Positions 46,329-55,309 of a stretch of 64,000 nucleotides of DNA are shown here, piece by piece. The notes under the pieces are model-generated. The model did not search any database and had not been told where the DNA came from. It worked only from the letters and a program-made list of their open reading frames with translations. The DNA comes from Pseudomonadales bacterium. GTDB taxonomy: Bacteria > Pseudomonadota > Gammaproteobacteria > Pseudomonadales > Pseudohongiellaceae. The stretch spans positions 62,001 to 126,000 of the forward strand of contig JAJDYJ010000039.1 in NCBI GenBank assembly GCA_022822865.1. Reading direction: 5' to 3'. Each line of letters opens with the position of its first letter. Within the stretch, counting starts at the first letter, position 1. Made by a program: the position numbers and the translations under genes.

Positions 46329-47660
46329 ATGGCTGTCCATCAGCCAGGCATAACTCAACCGGGCATTGCCGGAGAGCGGGAACTGGACCTGGTCTACGGC
46401 AAGATCATCCGGCGCATTGTCCCGTTCCTGATCGTCGGCTATATCGCCGCCTACCTGGATCGATCCAATATCGGATTCGCCAGAGTCCAGATGCTGGGAG
46501 ACCTCGGTTTCAGCGAACTGGTGTACGGAGTAGGCGCCGGCCTGTTCTATCTCGGCTATAGCGCTTTCGAGATTCCCAGCAACCTTTTGCTGAAACGGAT
46601 CGGCGCCCGCCTGACCTTTGCCAGGATCATGATTCTCTGGGGCACTATTTCCGCGAGCTTCGCCTTCATCGACACCTCATTCCAATTCGGCCTGCTGCGC
46701 TTCCTGCTCGGCGCCGCCGAAGCCGGTTTCTTTCCCGGCGTTCTGCTTTATATCACTTACTGGGTGCCGACCTATCGCCGCGCCCGCATAACGGCCATGT
46801 TCATGTCGGCTATCGTGTTATCCGGCCTGATCGGCGGTCCGTTGTCCGGGTTGATCATGGGTTACATGGATGGAATCGCGGGAATGCGCGGCTGGCAGTG
46901 GCTGTTCATCGTCGAGGGCCTGCCTTCCGTTGGACTGGGAATCCTGGCCCTGGTCTGGCTGACCGATTCTCCGGCCAAGAGCAATTGGCTGACGAGCCGG
47001 GAAAAGGAGATCGTCCTGGCCGACCTGAAGCAGGACGAAGAAAGTCGAGTGCAAAACACGGCAAAGGTGAGCCATAACCTGCTCGACGCGCTGAAAGACA
47101 CGCGGCTGTACATCTTAGGGTTCATGTCCGTTGCGCTGATTTCGGGAATCGGCGGACTTTCGTTCTGGCTGCCGACGATCCTGCAGGATTCCGGCATCGA
47201 AGACGTTGTGACGCTGGGCTTTCTGGCGGGAATTCCTTATCTCATTGCCCTGGTCGTGCAGCAGTGGGTTGCTCACCACTCGGACAAGACCAAGGAACGC
47301 CGGCTGCACGTTTCGGTTTGCGCGCTGGTGTGCGGGGTTTCCTGGATACTGTTGCCGGCGCTGGCGGGCCAGACCTGGCCGGCCGTCATCCTGCTGACGC
47401 TGGCGTGCGCCGGCGCCTTCGGCGCAACCGGCCCGTTCTGGTCCATGCCCGCGAGTTTTCTTGGCGGTTCAGCCGCTGCCGGCGGCATCGCGCTGGTGAC
47501 GACCTTCGGCGGCATTTCGGGATTCATCAGCCCCATTTTCGTGGGCTGGGCAACGGATCTTACCGGTTCGCTCACGGCCGGACAGTATTACTATGGCAGT
47601 TTGTACCTAATCGCAGCCGTGGCAATTTATTTCGGAACCCGCGAACAGCGAAGGAACTGA
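46329..47660 (+). CDS. MFS transporter of the ACS type (second copy)
   Basis: This 443-residue inner-membrane carrier is closely similar to the one at 34790: YLDRSNIGFA, GLFYLGYSAFEIPSN and RFLLGAAEAGFFPG are shared. It has an AGGGAG ribosome site and follows the tandem hydrolase by 30 bases. It likely imports an organic acid produced in the periplasm by the preceding exported enzymes. A TTG-started GST gene begins 2 bases after its stop. Confidence 0.9.
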   Translation: MAVHQPGITQPGIAGERELDLVYGKIIRRIVPFLIVGYIAAYLDRSNIGFARVQMLGDLGFSELVYGVGAGLFYLGYSAFEIPSNLLLKRIGARLTFARIMILWGTISASFAFIDTSFQFGLLRFLLGAAEAGFFPGVLLYITYWVPTYRRARITAMFMSAIVLSGLIGGPLSGLIMGYMDGIAGMRGWQWLFIVEGLPSVGLGILALVWLTDSPAKSNWLTSREKEIVLADLKQDEESRVQNTAKVSHNLLDALKDTRLYILGFMSVALISGIGGLSFWLPTILQDSGIEDVVTLGFLAGIPYLIALVVQQWVAHHSDKTKERRLHVSVCALVCGVSWILLPALAGQTWPAVILLTLACAGAFGATGPFWSMPASFLGGSAAAGGIALVTTFGGISGFISPIFVGWATDLTGSLTAGQYYYGSLYLIAAVAIYFGTREQRRN

Positions 47661-47661
47661 C

Positions 47662-48279
47662 TTGAAACTGCATTGGTCTCCCAGATCCCCCTTTGTCCGC
47701 AAGGTCATGATCGTCGCGCACGAAACGGGCCTGGCCAACCATATCGAGCGTATTCGGTCCGTGGCGGTGCGAACCAGGGTCAACCCCGACATTATCGAGG
47801 ATTCGCCGGTCGGACGAATTCCGGTAATGGCGCTGGAGGATGGAACGGTTCTGACCGGTTCATTCGCCATCTGCGACTACCTGGATTCGCGGCACGAGAG
47901 GCGGAAGATGATTCCGCCTCCTGGCCCGGCGCGCTGGCGCGAACTCGAACTGCATGGAATCGCGGACGGAATGCTGGACCTGTTGATCGTCTGGCGCGGC
48001 GAATTCATGAAACCCGAAGAGCACCGCAATGAGCCTCTGTGCGGGTCCTGCGCGGCGAGGGTCCGCCATTGTCTGACCTGGCTGGACCGGCGGGCCGGAG
48101 GATTCGATAGCGAAGATTACGCAATCGGCCAGATAACGACGGGTATCGCGCTGGATTACCTAGATTTTCGGTTTCCCGATATTGACTGGCGTGGAACGAA
48201 TCCCCGGTTGCGCGAGTGGCACAGGGCGTTTTGTGAACGCCCTTCCAGCATAGCGACGGAGATAGTGAATGACGAGTAA
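47662..48279 (+). CDS. Glutathione S-transferase-family protein
   Basis: This 205-residue protein has an N-terminal thioredoxin-like GST domain (KLHWSPRSPFVRKVMIVAHE, cis-Pro region GRIPVMALEDG, and GSFAICDYL for glutathione binding) and an all-helical C-terminal domain. In aromatic pathways such proteins isomerise maleyl-type intermediates or remove substituents. It starts at TTG after the MFS gene and overlaps the CaiB-type gene by 11 bases. The glutathione-contact residues look ordinary, but activity is not proven. Confidence 0.8.
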   Translation: MKLHWSPRSPFVRKVMIVAHETGLANHIERIRSVAVRTRVNPDIIEDSPVGRIPVMALEDGTVLTGSFAICDYLDSRHERRKMIPPPGPARWRELELHGIADGMLDLLIVWRGEFMKPEEHRNEPLCGSCAARVRHCLTWLDRRAGGFDSEDYAIGQITTGIALDYLDFRFPDIDWRGTNPRLREWHRAFCERPSSIATEIVNDE

Positions 48280-49510
48280 TGCCGAATCACGAAGCGGGCC
48301 GCTTTCTCATGTGCGAGTCCTCGACCTCAGCCGGATCATGGCGGGTCCCTGGGCGAGCCAGATTCTCGCGGACCTCGGAGCGGACGTGATCAAGGTCGAG
48401 CGGCCGGGCGTCGGCGACGACACTCGCGGTTGGGGCCCGCCGTTTCTGAAGGACCGGGAAGGCAATGCGACTCGCGATTCCGGCTACTTTCTTTGCGTCA
48501 ATCGGGGCAAGCGTTCGATCACGATCAACATCGCCACCACGGAAGGACAGGAAATCGTCCGCAAGCTGGCGAGAGAGAGCGACATCCTGCTGGAAAACTA
48601 TAAGGTGGGCGCACTGGCGCGTTACGGCCTTGCTTATGATGACCTGAAAGACGAAAATCCAGCGCTGATCTATGCTTCGGTTACCGGCTTCGGTCAGGAC
48701 GGCCCGAAAGCGCCCCGGGCCGCATACGATTTCATGATCCAGGCCATGGGCGGATTGATGAGCGTGACCGGCGAGTCCGATGAAAGGCCCGGCGGGGGGC
48801 CGCAGAAAGTCGGCGTGCCGATCGTCGACCTGATGACCGGCATGTACACTGCCGTTGCCGTGCTGGCCGCCCTCGCGCGCCGGGCGGAAACCGGGCGGGG
48901 CGAGTTTATCGATCTGGCCATGCTCGACGTGCAACTGGGGTTTCTTGCCAACCAGGCGATGAACTACATGATTTCGGGCAAGGCGCCGAAGCGCAACGGC
49001 AACAGTCATCCCAACATTCAGCCGCAGAATGTTTACCCTTGCCGCGACGGTCATATCGCGATTGCTGTGGGCAACGACGGGCAATTCGTCAAGTTCGCCG
49101 AACAACTCGGCCGCAAGAAGTTAGGGGAAGACGAGCGATTTCGCCTCAATGCCGATCGCGTAGTCAATCTTGTGGCATTGAATGAAATCATCGTTGATAC
49201 GCTCGCCGGCGATTCGATGGCGGGATGGGTCGCGAAATTCGAGTCGGCCGGCGTTCCCTGCAGTCCGATCAACACCGTTCCGGATTTATTCGAGGACCCC
49301 CAGGTAAAACATCGCGGCATGTTGCGCGAACTCGATCATCCGCAGGCGGGAAAAGTTCCCCAGGTTGTCAGTCCTATGAATTTTCGTAACGAGCCGCTGG
49401 CGTTCGACCGGGCGCCGCCGTTGCTCGGGCAGCACACGGAAGACATTCTGACCATGCTCGGATTCAGCCAGTCCGAAATGGAAGACTTACGAGGCAGGGA
49501 TGTCATCTGA
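48269..49510 (+). CDS. Family III CoA transferase (CaiB/BaiF), second
   Basis: This 413-residue cytoplasmic class III CoA transferase has VLDLSRIMAGPWASQILADLGADVIKVE at its N-terminus and the catalytic Asp near residue 154 in AYDFMIQAMGGLMSVTGE. It moves CoA onto an organic acid, probably the product delivered by the MFS carrier upstream. It overlaps both neighbours (GST and carboxymuconolactone decarboxylase-like), so this is a tight operon. The acid acceptor is unknown. Confidence 0.9.
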   Translation: MTSNAESRSGPLSHVRVLDLSRIMAGPWASQILADLGADVIKVERPGVGDDTRGWGPPFLKDREGNATRDSGYFLCVNRGKRSITINIATTEGQEIVRKLARESDILLENYKVGALARYGLAYDDLKDENPALIYASVTGFGQDGPKAPRAAYDFMIQAMGGLMSVTGESDERPGGGPQKVGVPIVDLMTGMYTAVAVLAALARRAETGRGEFIDLAMLDVQLGFLANQAMNYMISGKAPKRNGNSHPNIQPQNVYPCRDGHIAIAVGNDGQFVKFAEQLGRKKLGEDERFRLNADRVVNLVALNEIIVDTLAGDSMAGWVAKFESAGVPCSPINTVPDLFEDPQVKHRGMLRELDHPQAGKVPQVVSPMNFRNEPLAFDRAPPLLGQHTEDILTMLGFSQSEMEDLRGRDVI

Positions 49511-50162
49511 TTCCGGCACGGAAATTGGCGCCGGCCGGCGAATTCCCATGATCGATCCGGAGCGCTTGAGCGATTCCCAGCAAGTCGTTTATGACAAGAT
49601 CGTCTCCGGCGCGCGCGGCGTCATCGTCGGTCCGTTGCGGGTCGCGTTGCATTCGCCGGAACTCGCCGACCGCTGGCAGTCGTTGGGAGAGTTTCTGCGC
49701 TTCAATACCACGCTGCCGAAAGTCGTCAGCGAACTGGCCATTATCGTGACCGGCCGTTACTGGAATTCACAAGTCGAATGGTCCATTCATGCCGGCATCG
49801 CCCTGGATTGCGGTGTGCCGGAAGAAGTCGTTGAAGCCATCCGACGTGCTGAAGCGCCGGTTTTCGATGATCCCGCTCACGCCCTTGTTTACGAGTTCAC
49901 CCGGAGTTTGCTTGAATTCGGACAGGTCGACGACGATGTCTATCAGGCTCTTTACAATCTAACGGACGAACATTTTCTGATTGAGTTGACCGCCCTGGTC
50001 GGATATTACAGCCTTGTGGCAATGACCTTGAATGTCCACCGGGTGCCGTTGCCCGAAAATCTGTCCGCCCGGGGTCTTGACTTGCCTGAATCCGGAGCGC
50101 TCATGCATCCCGCACGATTGCCGGCATGCAAGCCGGCGCAATTCAGCGATAAGGAAAACTGA
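49500..50162 (+). CDS. Carboxymuconolactone decarboxylase-family protein
   Basis: This 220-residue protein contains a CMD-like helical domain (FLRFNTTLPKVVSELAIIVTGRYWNSQVEWSIHAGIALDCGVPEEVVEAI) similar to PcaC: it keeps the Glu...His pattern and lacks the CxxC or CxxH of AhpD-type peroxidase members. It is therefore more likely a lactone decarboxylase or related hydrolytic enzyme than a peroxidase. It overlaps the CaiB-type gene by 11 bases and precedes the amidohydrolase. Confidence 0.8.
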   Translation: MSSDSGTEIGAGRRIPMIDPERLSDSQQVVYDKIVSGARGVIVGPLRVALHSPELADRWQSLGEFLRFNTTLPKVVSELAIIVTGRYWNSQVEWSIHAGIALDCGVPEEVVEAIRRAEAPVFDDPAHALVYEFTRSLLEFGQVDDDVYQALYNLTDEHFLIELTALVGYYSLVAMTLNVHRVPLPENLSARGLDLPESGALMHPARLPACKPAQFSDKEN

Positions 50163-50166
50163 AATC

Positions 50167-51045
50167 ATGGACCACGTCCCAGCCGTATTCCCCGCGCAGC
50201 GCGCGCGGACGCAAATCGAGAACATTTGCGATACCCATAATCACGTATTCGGCCCATTCGACCGGTTTCCGTTGCAACATCCGCCCGATTACACGATGCC
50301 GCTGGCGCCGCTGGAGACTTACCTGGAGATGCAGGACCGGACCGGCGTGGCGCGCGGCGTACTCGTGCAGCCGACGCAACAGGGTTGCGACAATACGGAC
50401 CTGTTGCACGCGCTGGAGTCGGCGGGGGACCGGCTGCGGGCGGTAGGCGGACTGCGCTCCGCAGTGGACGACAAGACCTTCGCCAGGTTGGACAAGGCCG
50501 GGGTCACGGCGCTGCGTTTCGTCGAAGCGCCGCTGCCGGACGGCTCGCCCCGTCCCGGCGCAGTGGAATTCGCCGAGATACCGGGGCTTGCCTCACGCCT
50601 CGCGGCCTGCAATTGGGCGGTCGATGCCTGGGCGCCGCTGCCGCGGCTGATCGCCAGCCTGGATGTGATCATGCAGGAAGACGTTCCGGTCATTTTTGAA
50701 CACATGGGAATGCTGGACGTTCGATCGGGGGTCGCCGACAGGCATTTCCAATCGATGCTCGGGCTGGTTCGAGAAGGGCGGATCCACGTCAAGCTCTCGG
50801 TTTGCCGTTGCTCGACCGAAGCGCCGGAGTACGAGGATCTGCGGCCGTTCCACGACGCGCTGGTGGAAGCGAATCCGGATCAACTCGTCTGGGGCTCCGA
50901 CTGGCCGTTCATCCGCATGGACGGTAACGAGCCCGATCCGGCGAAATTGCTCGACCTGTTCTGCAAATGGACGGACGACGCCGGGTTGCAACGGAAAATA
51001 CTGGTGGACAATCCCACCCGCTTATACGGGTTCCCGGAAGGGTAA
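50167..51045 (+). CDS. Amidohydrolase_2-family hydrolase (PDC lactonase-like)
   Basis: This 292-residue TIM-barrel hydrolase resembles 2-pyrone-4,6-dicarboxylate lactonase (LigI) and related amidohydrolases. Metal or catalytic residues include the HxH in CDTHNHVFGP, His in FEHMGMLD and Asp in VWGSDWPF. It begins at ATG 50167 with an AAGGAA site, 4 bases after the CMD-like stop. It has no signal peptide and would hydrolyse a lactone or pyrone in the cytoplasm. It closes the plus-strand operon of the island. Confidence 0.85.
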   Translation: MDHVPAVFPAQRARTQIENICDTHNHVFGPFDRFPLQHPPDYTMPLAPLETYLEMQDRTGVARGVLVQPTQQGCDNTDLLHALESAGDRLRAVGGLRSAVDDKTFARLDKAGVTALRFVEAPLPDGSPRPGAVEFAEIPGLASRLAACNWAVDAWAPLPRLIASLDVIMQEDVPVIFEHMGMLDVRSGVADRHFQSMLGLVREGRIHVKLSVCRCSTEAPEYEDLRPFHDALVEANPDQLVWGSDWPFIRMDGNEPDPAKLLDLFCKWTDDAGLQRKILVDNPTRLYGFPEG

Positions 51046-51092
51046 ACCTTTCCGGGGAGATTCCGCGCCTGCGCGCGGAATGACCGGATTGG

Positions 51093-52214
51093 CTATAGCG
51101 TCTCCAGCGCCTGTTCCGGCGTTATGAAACTTCTGCCCAGGGCGCTCGCCACCGCTTCGTAGGTGATTTGGCCGCGGCAGACGTTCATCCCGCGGCGCAG
51201 ATGCACGTCCCGTTCGAGCGTCTGCCTGACGCCATCGTTCGCGAGCCGGCGCACATAGGGCAAGGTCGCCCGGCACAGCGCCTTGGTCGATGTGACCGGA
51301 ACGGCGCCGGGAATGTTGGCGACGCAATAATGCACCACGCCATGCTTGATGAAGGTCGGCTCGTCGTGGGACGTCGGCCGCGAAGTTTCCACACAGCCCC
51401 CCTGATCGATGCAGACGTCCGCAACCACGGCGCCCGGTTTCATCTTCATGACCAGGGATTCGGAAACCAGCGGTTCCAGTTTTCCGCCCGGCACGAGCAG
51501 GGCGCCTACGACCAGATCGGCTTCGGTTACCAGCCGCTCGACGTTCTCCGGCGTCGAATCGACGCATTCCAGTTCCGGTCCGAGCATTTCCCGCAACTGT
51601 TCCCGCCGCGCGGGAAACTTCTCGACGACGGCGACCCGGGCGCCGAGCCCGAGCGCGATGCGGGCCGCGTTGCTGCCCACCGTGCCGCCGCCGATGACCA
51701 CGACCTTGCCCGGTTCGACGCCGGTAGCGCCGCTGAGCAACAGGCCCATGCCGCCCTGGCGTTTTTGCAGAAAGCCTGCCGCCGCCTGTACCGACATGCG
51801 TCCGGCGATCTCCGACATGGGGATCAGCAGGGGCAGGGCGCCCTGGTCATTGGTGACCGTCTCGAAAGCGATGCAAAGCGCGCCGCTCGCCAGCAGGTCG
51901 TCGGTCTGCTCCGGGTCCGAGGCCAGATGCAAATAGCCGAACAGCGTGTGGCGCTGCTGCAGGAGAGCGCGTTCGGCGCTGTTGGGCTCCTTGACCTTCA
52001 CAATCAGATCGACCGCTTCGAAGAGTTCGGCCGTATCGGCGGCGATTCGCGCCCCGGCCCGCTCGTAGTCCGAGTCGCTTTCGCCGATGCCGGCTCCCGC
52101 GCCGGTCTCGATCCAGACTTCATGTCCGTCGGCCGCGAGGGCCGCGGCGGACTCAACGTCGAGTCCGACCCGGTATTCGTGATTCTTGCTTTCCCTTGGC
52201 GCTCCAATACGCAT
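51093..52214 (-). CDS. ald: Alanine dehydrogenase
   Basis: This 373-residue NAD-dependent enzyme interconverts L-alanine with pyruvate and ammonia. Diagnostic motifs are GAPRESKNHEYRVGL at the N-terminus, the catalytic Lys and His in VKVKEP and GYLHLA, the NAD-binding VVIGGGTVGSNAARIALGLGA and HYCVANIPGAVPVTST. The ATG at 52214 has a good GGAAG ribosome site. Its length matches ordinary alanine dehydrogenases (about 371). It is a single gene, divergent from an exported MBL protein. Confidence 0.95.
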   Translation of the reverse strand: MRIGAPRESKNHEYRVGLDVESAAALAADGHEVWIETGAGAGIGESDSDYERAGARIAADTAELFEAVDLIVKVKEPNSAERALLQQRHTLFGYLHLASDPEQTDDLLASGALCIAFETVTNDQGALPLLIPMSEIAGRMSVQAAAGFLQKRQGGMGLLLSGATGVEPGKVVVIGGGTVGSNAARIALGLGARVAVVEKFPARREQLREMLGPELECVDSTPENVERLVTEADLVVGALLVPGGKLEPLVSESLVMKMKPGAVVADVCIDQGGCVETSRPTSHDEPTFIKHGVVHYCVANIPGAVPVTSTKALCRATLPYVRRLANDGVRQTLERDVHLRRGMNVCRGQITYEAVASALGRSFITPEQALETL

Positions 52215-52350
52215 GATGACTTCCCCCCGAGGAATCGATGGCGTCCGGATCCGAACAGGCAATGAGACGGCGGTTCCTTATGCCGGTGATATCGTATATA
52301 ACGGCGTTTGCCGCGGACGCAAATTATAAGTCCTCCACCTGGTAAATGAA

Positions 52351-53196
52351 ATGAAATCAAAGGCGGCCATCTGGCCCGCGCTGCTGCTGGCGTGCCTGCT
52401 CGGCATGCATCAGGGCCTGGCCCAGGACACGGCCGAACTGGACGACCCCGAACTGCAACGCGTCCCCCCGTTCCAGGTCTTCGACAATCTCTATTACGTC
52501 GGCGCGCGCTGGGTCTCGGCCTGGCTGCTGGAGACCGATCAAGGGCTGATCCTGTTCGACGCGCTCTATGGCGACCTGGTCGATATCGCCATCGACGGCA
52601 TTCGCGAACTCGGCTTTGATCCTGACGACATCCGTTACCTGATTGTCAGCCACGCGCATTACGATCACATCGGCGGCGCCCGGCGTTTCCAGCAGGAGTT
52701 CGGCGCGGTGGTGCTGATGACCGAAGCCGACTGGCAATTGAGTGAGGGTGAACCGGATTTCCGCGACTATCCGCGTCCGATGCGGCATCTCTCCCTGGGC
52801 AACGGCGATACCCTGAATCTCGGCCGGACGCGGCTGCAGTTTCTGCAGACGCCGGGCCACACCCTGGGCGTGTTGAGCACCATTTTCACGGTCTACGACG
52901 GCGGCTATCCCCACACCGCGGTGATGTTCGGCGGCGCCGGCCTGAACTTTGCAGGCGCGGACCGGCTGCAAATGTATATCGATAGCGTCGGCCGCTTGCT
53001 GTCGATCCCGGACGTCGAAGTGAACGTCTCCAATCATCCCGATTCCAGCGATGTATTCGCCAGATATGAGATGTTGCAGGAGCGCCGGGACGGCGACCCG
53101 CATCCCTTCGTAGACCCGGAAAGCTGGACCGCCTGGCTTGAACTGATGCGTCGCAACGCCCAAACCATGCTCGACGCCGAAACCACCGCCAACTGA
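52351..53196 (+). CDS. Exported class-B3-like metallo-hydrolase
   Basis: This 281-residue protein has a signal peptide (ALLLACLLGMHQGLAQD) and a B3-type MBL fold with PPFQVFDNLYYVGARWVSAWLL, the zinc motif SHAHYDHIGG, a second His in TPGHTLGV and a C-terminal VNVSNHPDSSD. It is paralogous to the protein at 32470-33570. It may hydrolyse beta-lactams, lactones or other esters. The subclass B3 signature is good but not decisive. It is convergent with the Sel1-repeat gene. Confidence 0.85.
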   Translation: MKSKAAIWPALLLACLLGMHQGLAQDTAELDDPELQRVPPFQVFDNLYYVGARWVSAWLLETDQGLILFDALYGDLVDIAIDGIRELGFDPDDIRYLIVSHAHYDHIGGARRFQQEFGAVVLMTEADWQLSEGEPDFRDYPRPMRHLSLGNGDTLNLGRTRLQFLQTPGHTLGVLSTIFTVYDGGYPHTAVMFGGAGLNFAGADRLQMYIDSVGRLLSIPDVEVNVSNHPDSSDVFARYEMLQERRDGDPHPFVDPESWTAWLELMRRNAQTMLDAETTAN

Positions 53197-53208
53197 TTCT
53201 TCTCCGGC

Positions 53209-53790
53209 TTATTCGATCTGCCATCGGGCGAAGGTCCGGCGCGCCTCGCTGAGTTGTTCGGGCCGCATGCGGTCTTCCAGTTCTTCCATCATGGCGGCGG
53301 CTTCGGGGTGATCGTAGCGCGCGGCCCAGGCGGCCCAGGCGTGGGCCAGCACCGGGTCGTGGTCGACATGGTCGCCGTCCCGGTGCATCGCCGCCAGCGT
53401 GAAAGCGGCCGCGCCGTTGCCGGCTCTGGCGGCGAACTCATACCATTCCACGGCCTGGTCACGGTCCTCCCGCACGCCGTTGCCGAAGTAATACAGGCTG
53501 CCCAGATTGAGTTGGGCCGCGGCATGGCCTTGCAGGGCGGCGGCTTCGGTCCAGCGGAAGGCCGCCTCAAAGTCCTGCTCGACGCCCTGGCCGGTGAAAT
53601 ACAGAATGCCGAGATTGTATTGTGCCAGGTCGAGGCCCGCTTCGGCTGCGATCGTAAATTCACGAAAGGCAGTGTCGTAGTCCCCGGCCAGCGCGGCATT
53701 CACCCCGTCTTCGTAGTCAGCCGCGGCCGGCAACGACAGCAGGGTGAAGCCCGCGGCAATAATCGCTCTTGCTGGAATCTTGAGATTCAT
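53209..53790 (-). CDS. Exported Sel1-repeat protein
   Basis: This 193-residue protein has a signal peptide (IIAAGFTLLSLPAAADYEDG) followed by at least three Sel1-like repeats, seen in AQYNLGILYFTGQGVEQDFEAA, AQLNLGSLYYFGNGVREDRDQA and AAFTLAAMHRDGDHVDHDPVLA. Such repeats form helical solenoids that bind partner proteins in the envelope. The start at 53790 (MNLKIPARA) excludes an upstream extension that overlaps nothing conserved. No partner is evident. Confidence 0.82.
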   Translation of the reverse strand: MNLKIPARAIIAAGFTLLSLPAAADYEDGVNAALAGDYDTAFREFTIAAEAGLDLAQYNLGILYFTGQGVEQDFEAAFRWTEAAALQGHAAAQLNLGSLYYFGNGVREDRDQAVEWYEFAARAGNGAAAFTLAAMHRDGDHVDHDPVLAHAWAAWAARYDHPEAAAMMEELEDRMRPEQLSEARRTFARWQIE

Positions 53791-53897
53791 GTCCTGGTCA
53801 ATGTTACTACAGACCCCACACTGACATGGCGCGCCGGTTTCTAGTAGAATCTGCCACTTCCCGCCGCCGGGAGCCCGGCGGCGGAAGTCTCGACAAT

Positions 53898-53974
53898 GCA
53901 CCCGTAGCTCAGCTGGATAGAGTACCTGGCTACGAACCAGGTGGTCAGAGGTTCGAATCCTCTCGGGTGCGCCA
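53898..53974 (+). tRNA. tRNA-Arg(ACG)
   Basis: A 77-base cloverleaf with acceptor stem GCACCCG pairing with CGGGTGC, anticodon loop CTACGAA (anticodon ACG, read as ICG), T-loop TTCGAAT and encoded CCA. It decodes CGN arginine codons. No integrase or repeat marks it as an integration site. Confidence 0.97.
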
Positions 53975-54028
53975 TTTCACGAAGAGTCCATTCCGGACAC
54001 ACAGGTAACAGTCGAACGAGGCAGATTC

Positions 54029-55306
54029 ATGAAGTCTCACTGGTTCACCGCTTTTATCCTGCTGACGCCCTTCATTCTGAACAGTTCTGCTTTCGCCAAC
54101 GAGGGCAGTATCGCTTTCACCGGCGCCACGATCATCGACGGCACCGAGGCCGCTCCACTGCCGGACGGCGTGCTCGTCATCACCGACGGGCGCGTGCGCA
54201 GTATCGGGCCGGCGTCCGAAGTCAGCATTCCCGCGGATGCGCAGCGCATCGACGTCAGCGGCAAGACCATCATGCCCGGCATGATCAACGCTCACGGGCA
54301 TGTCGGCGACACCCTGGGACTGGAAACCGGCCACTACAGCCGCGAAAACGTGCTCGACCAGCTTGGCCTTTATGCGCGTTACGGCATCACCACGGTGCTC
54401 AGCCTCGGCGGCGACGAGGCGCCGGGCTTCCAGGTGCGCAACGAACAATTCCACGCCGGGCTGGACCGGGCGCGGTTATACGTTGCCGGTAGCGTCGTCA
54501 ACGGCGAGACTTCGCCGGAAATTCGCAGCCAGTTGAACGCCAATGCCGACCTGGGCGCTGACTACATCAAGACGCGGATCGATTCCGAACTCGGCCAGTT
54601 GCCGACGCTGGCGCCTGAAGTGTTTCAGTCATTGATGGACCTGGCGTCGAGCCGCCGGCTGCCCGTGGCGGTGCATATCTACTATCTGGAAGACGCGCGC
54701 ATGGTGCTTGAGGCCGGCGCCGACATCATCGCCCATTCGGTGCGCGACCTGGAAGTCGACCGGGATTTCATCGACCTGATGATCGAGAACGACGCCTGCT
54801 ACATCCCCACCATGATGCGCGACGTTTCGACTTTCGTGTACGAGACCGAGCCCGATTTCTTCTCCGACCCCTTTTTCCTGGCCGAGGCCGACCCGGCGGT
54901 CATCGCCGAACTGAGTACGCCCGAGTATCGCTCGGGCATCCGCAACAGCGCCGCCTCCCAGCAATACAAGGCGGATTTGCCGAACGCGCTGGTCAACGTG
55001 GGGCTGCTGCATGAAGCCGGCGTGCGCGTCGCCATGGGCACCGACACCGGCCCGCCGGCGCGCTTTCAGGGCTATTTCGAACACGAGGAAATGCAGATGA
55101 TGGTGGACGCGGGCATGAGCCCGCTCGACGCCATTCGCGCCGCTACCGGCGAAGCCGCGCAATGCATCGGTCAAAGCGAGATCGGCACCCTCGAACCCGG
55201 CAACTGGGGCGATTTCATCGTACTCGACGGCAACCCGGCCCAGGATATCGCCAACACCCGCCTCATCGACAGCGTCTGGATAGCCGGCAACCGCGTCCCG
55301 CGCTGA
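54029..55306 (+). CDS. Exported amidohydrolase (imidazolonepropionase/HutI-like fold)
   Basis: This 425-residue metal-dependent amidohydrolase has a signal peptide (ending near NSSAFANE). It has the metal ligands HxH in INAHGHV, a likely carboxylated Lys in YIKTRID, His in VHIYY and IAHSV, and Asp in MGTDTGPP. The C-terminus EIGTLEPGNWGDFIVLDGNP is typical. It resembles the periplasmic amidohydrolases of marine heterotrophs that act on cyclic amides, dipeptides or organophosphates; the substrate is unknown. It follows tRNA-Arg. Confidence 0.86.
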   Translation: MKSHWFTAFILLTPFILNSSAFANEGSIAFTGATIIDGTEAAPLPDGVLVITDGRVRSIGPASEVSIPADAQRIDVSGKTIMPGMINAHGHVGDTLGLETGHYSRENVLDQLGLYARYGITTVLSLGGDEAPGFQVRNEQFHAGLDRARLYVAGSVVNGETSPEIRSQLNANADLGADYIKTRIDSELGQLPTLAPEVFQSLMDLASSRRLPVAVHIYYLEDARMVLEAGADIIAHSVRDLEVDRDFIDLMIENDACYIPTMMRDVSTFVYETEPDFFSDPFFLAEADPAVIAELSTPEYRSGIRNSAASQQYKADLPNALVNVGLLHEAGVRVAMGTDTGPPARFQGYFEHEEMQMMVDAGMSPLDAIRAATGEAAQCIGQSEIGTLEPGNWGDFIVLDGNPAQDIANTRLIDSVWIAGNRVPR

Positions 55307-55309
55307 TTT

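Noticed and set aside
53898-53974. tRNA-Arg as an integration site
   Set aside because: The neighbours are ordinary chromosomal genes, with no mobility gene or repeat.
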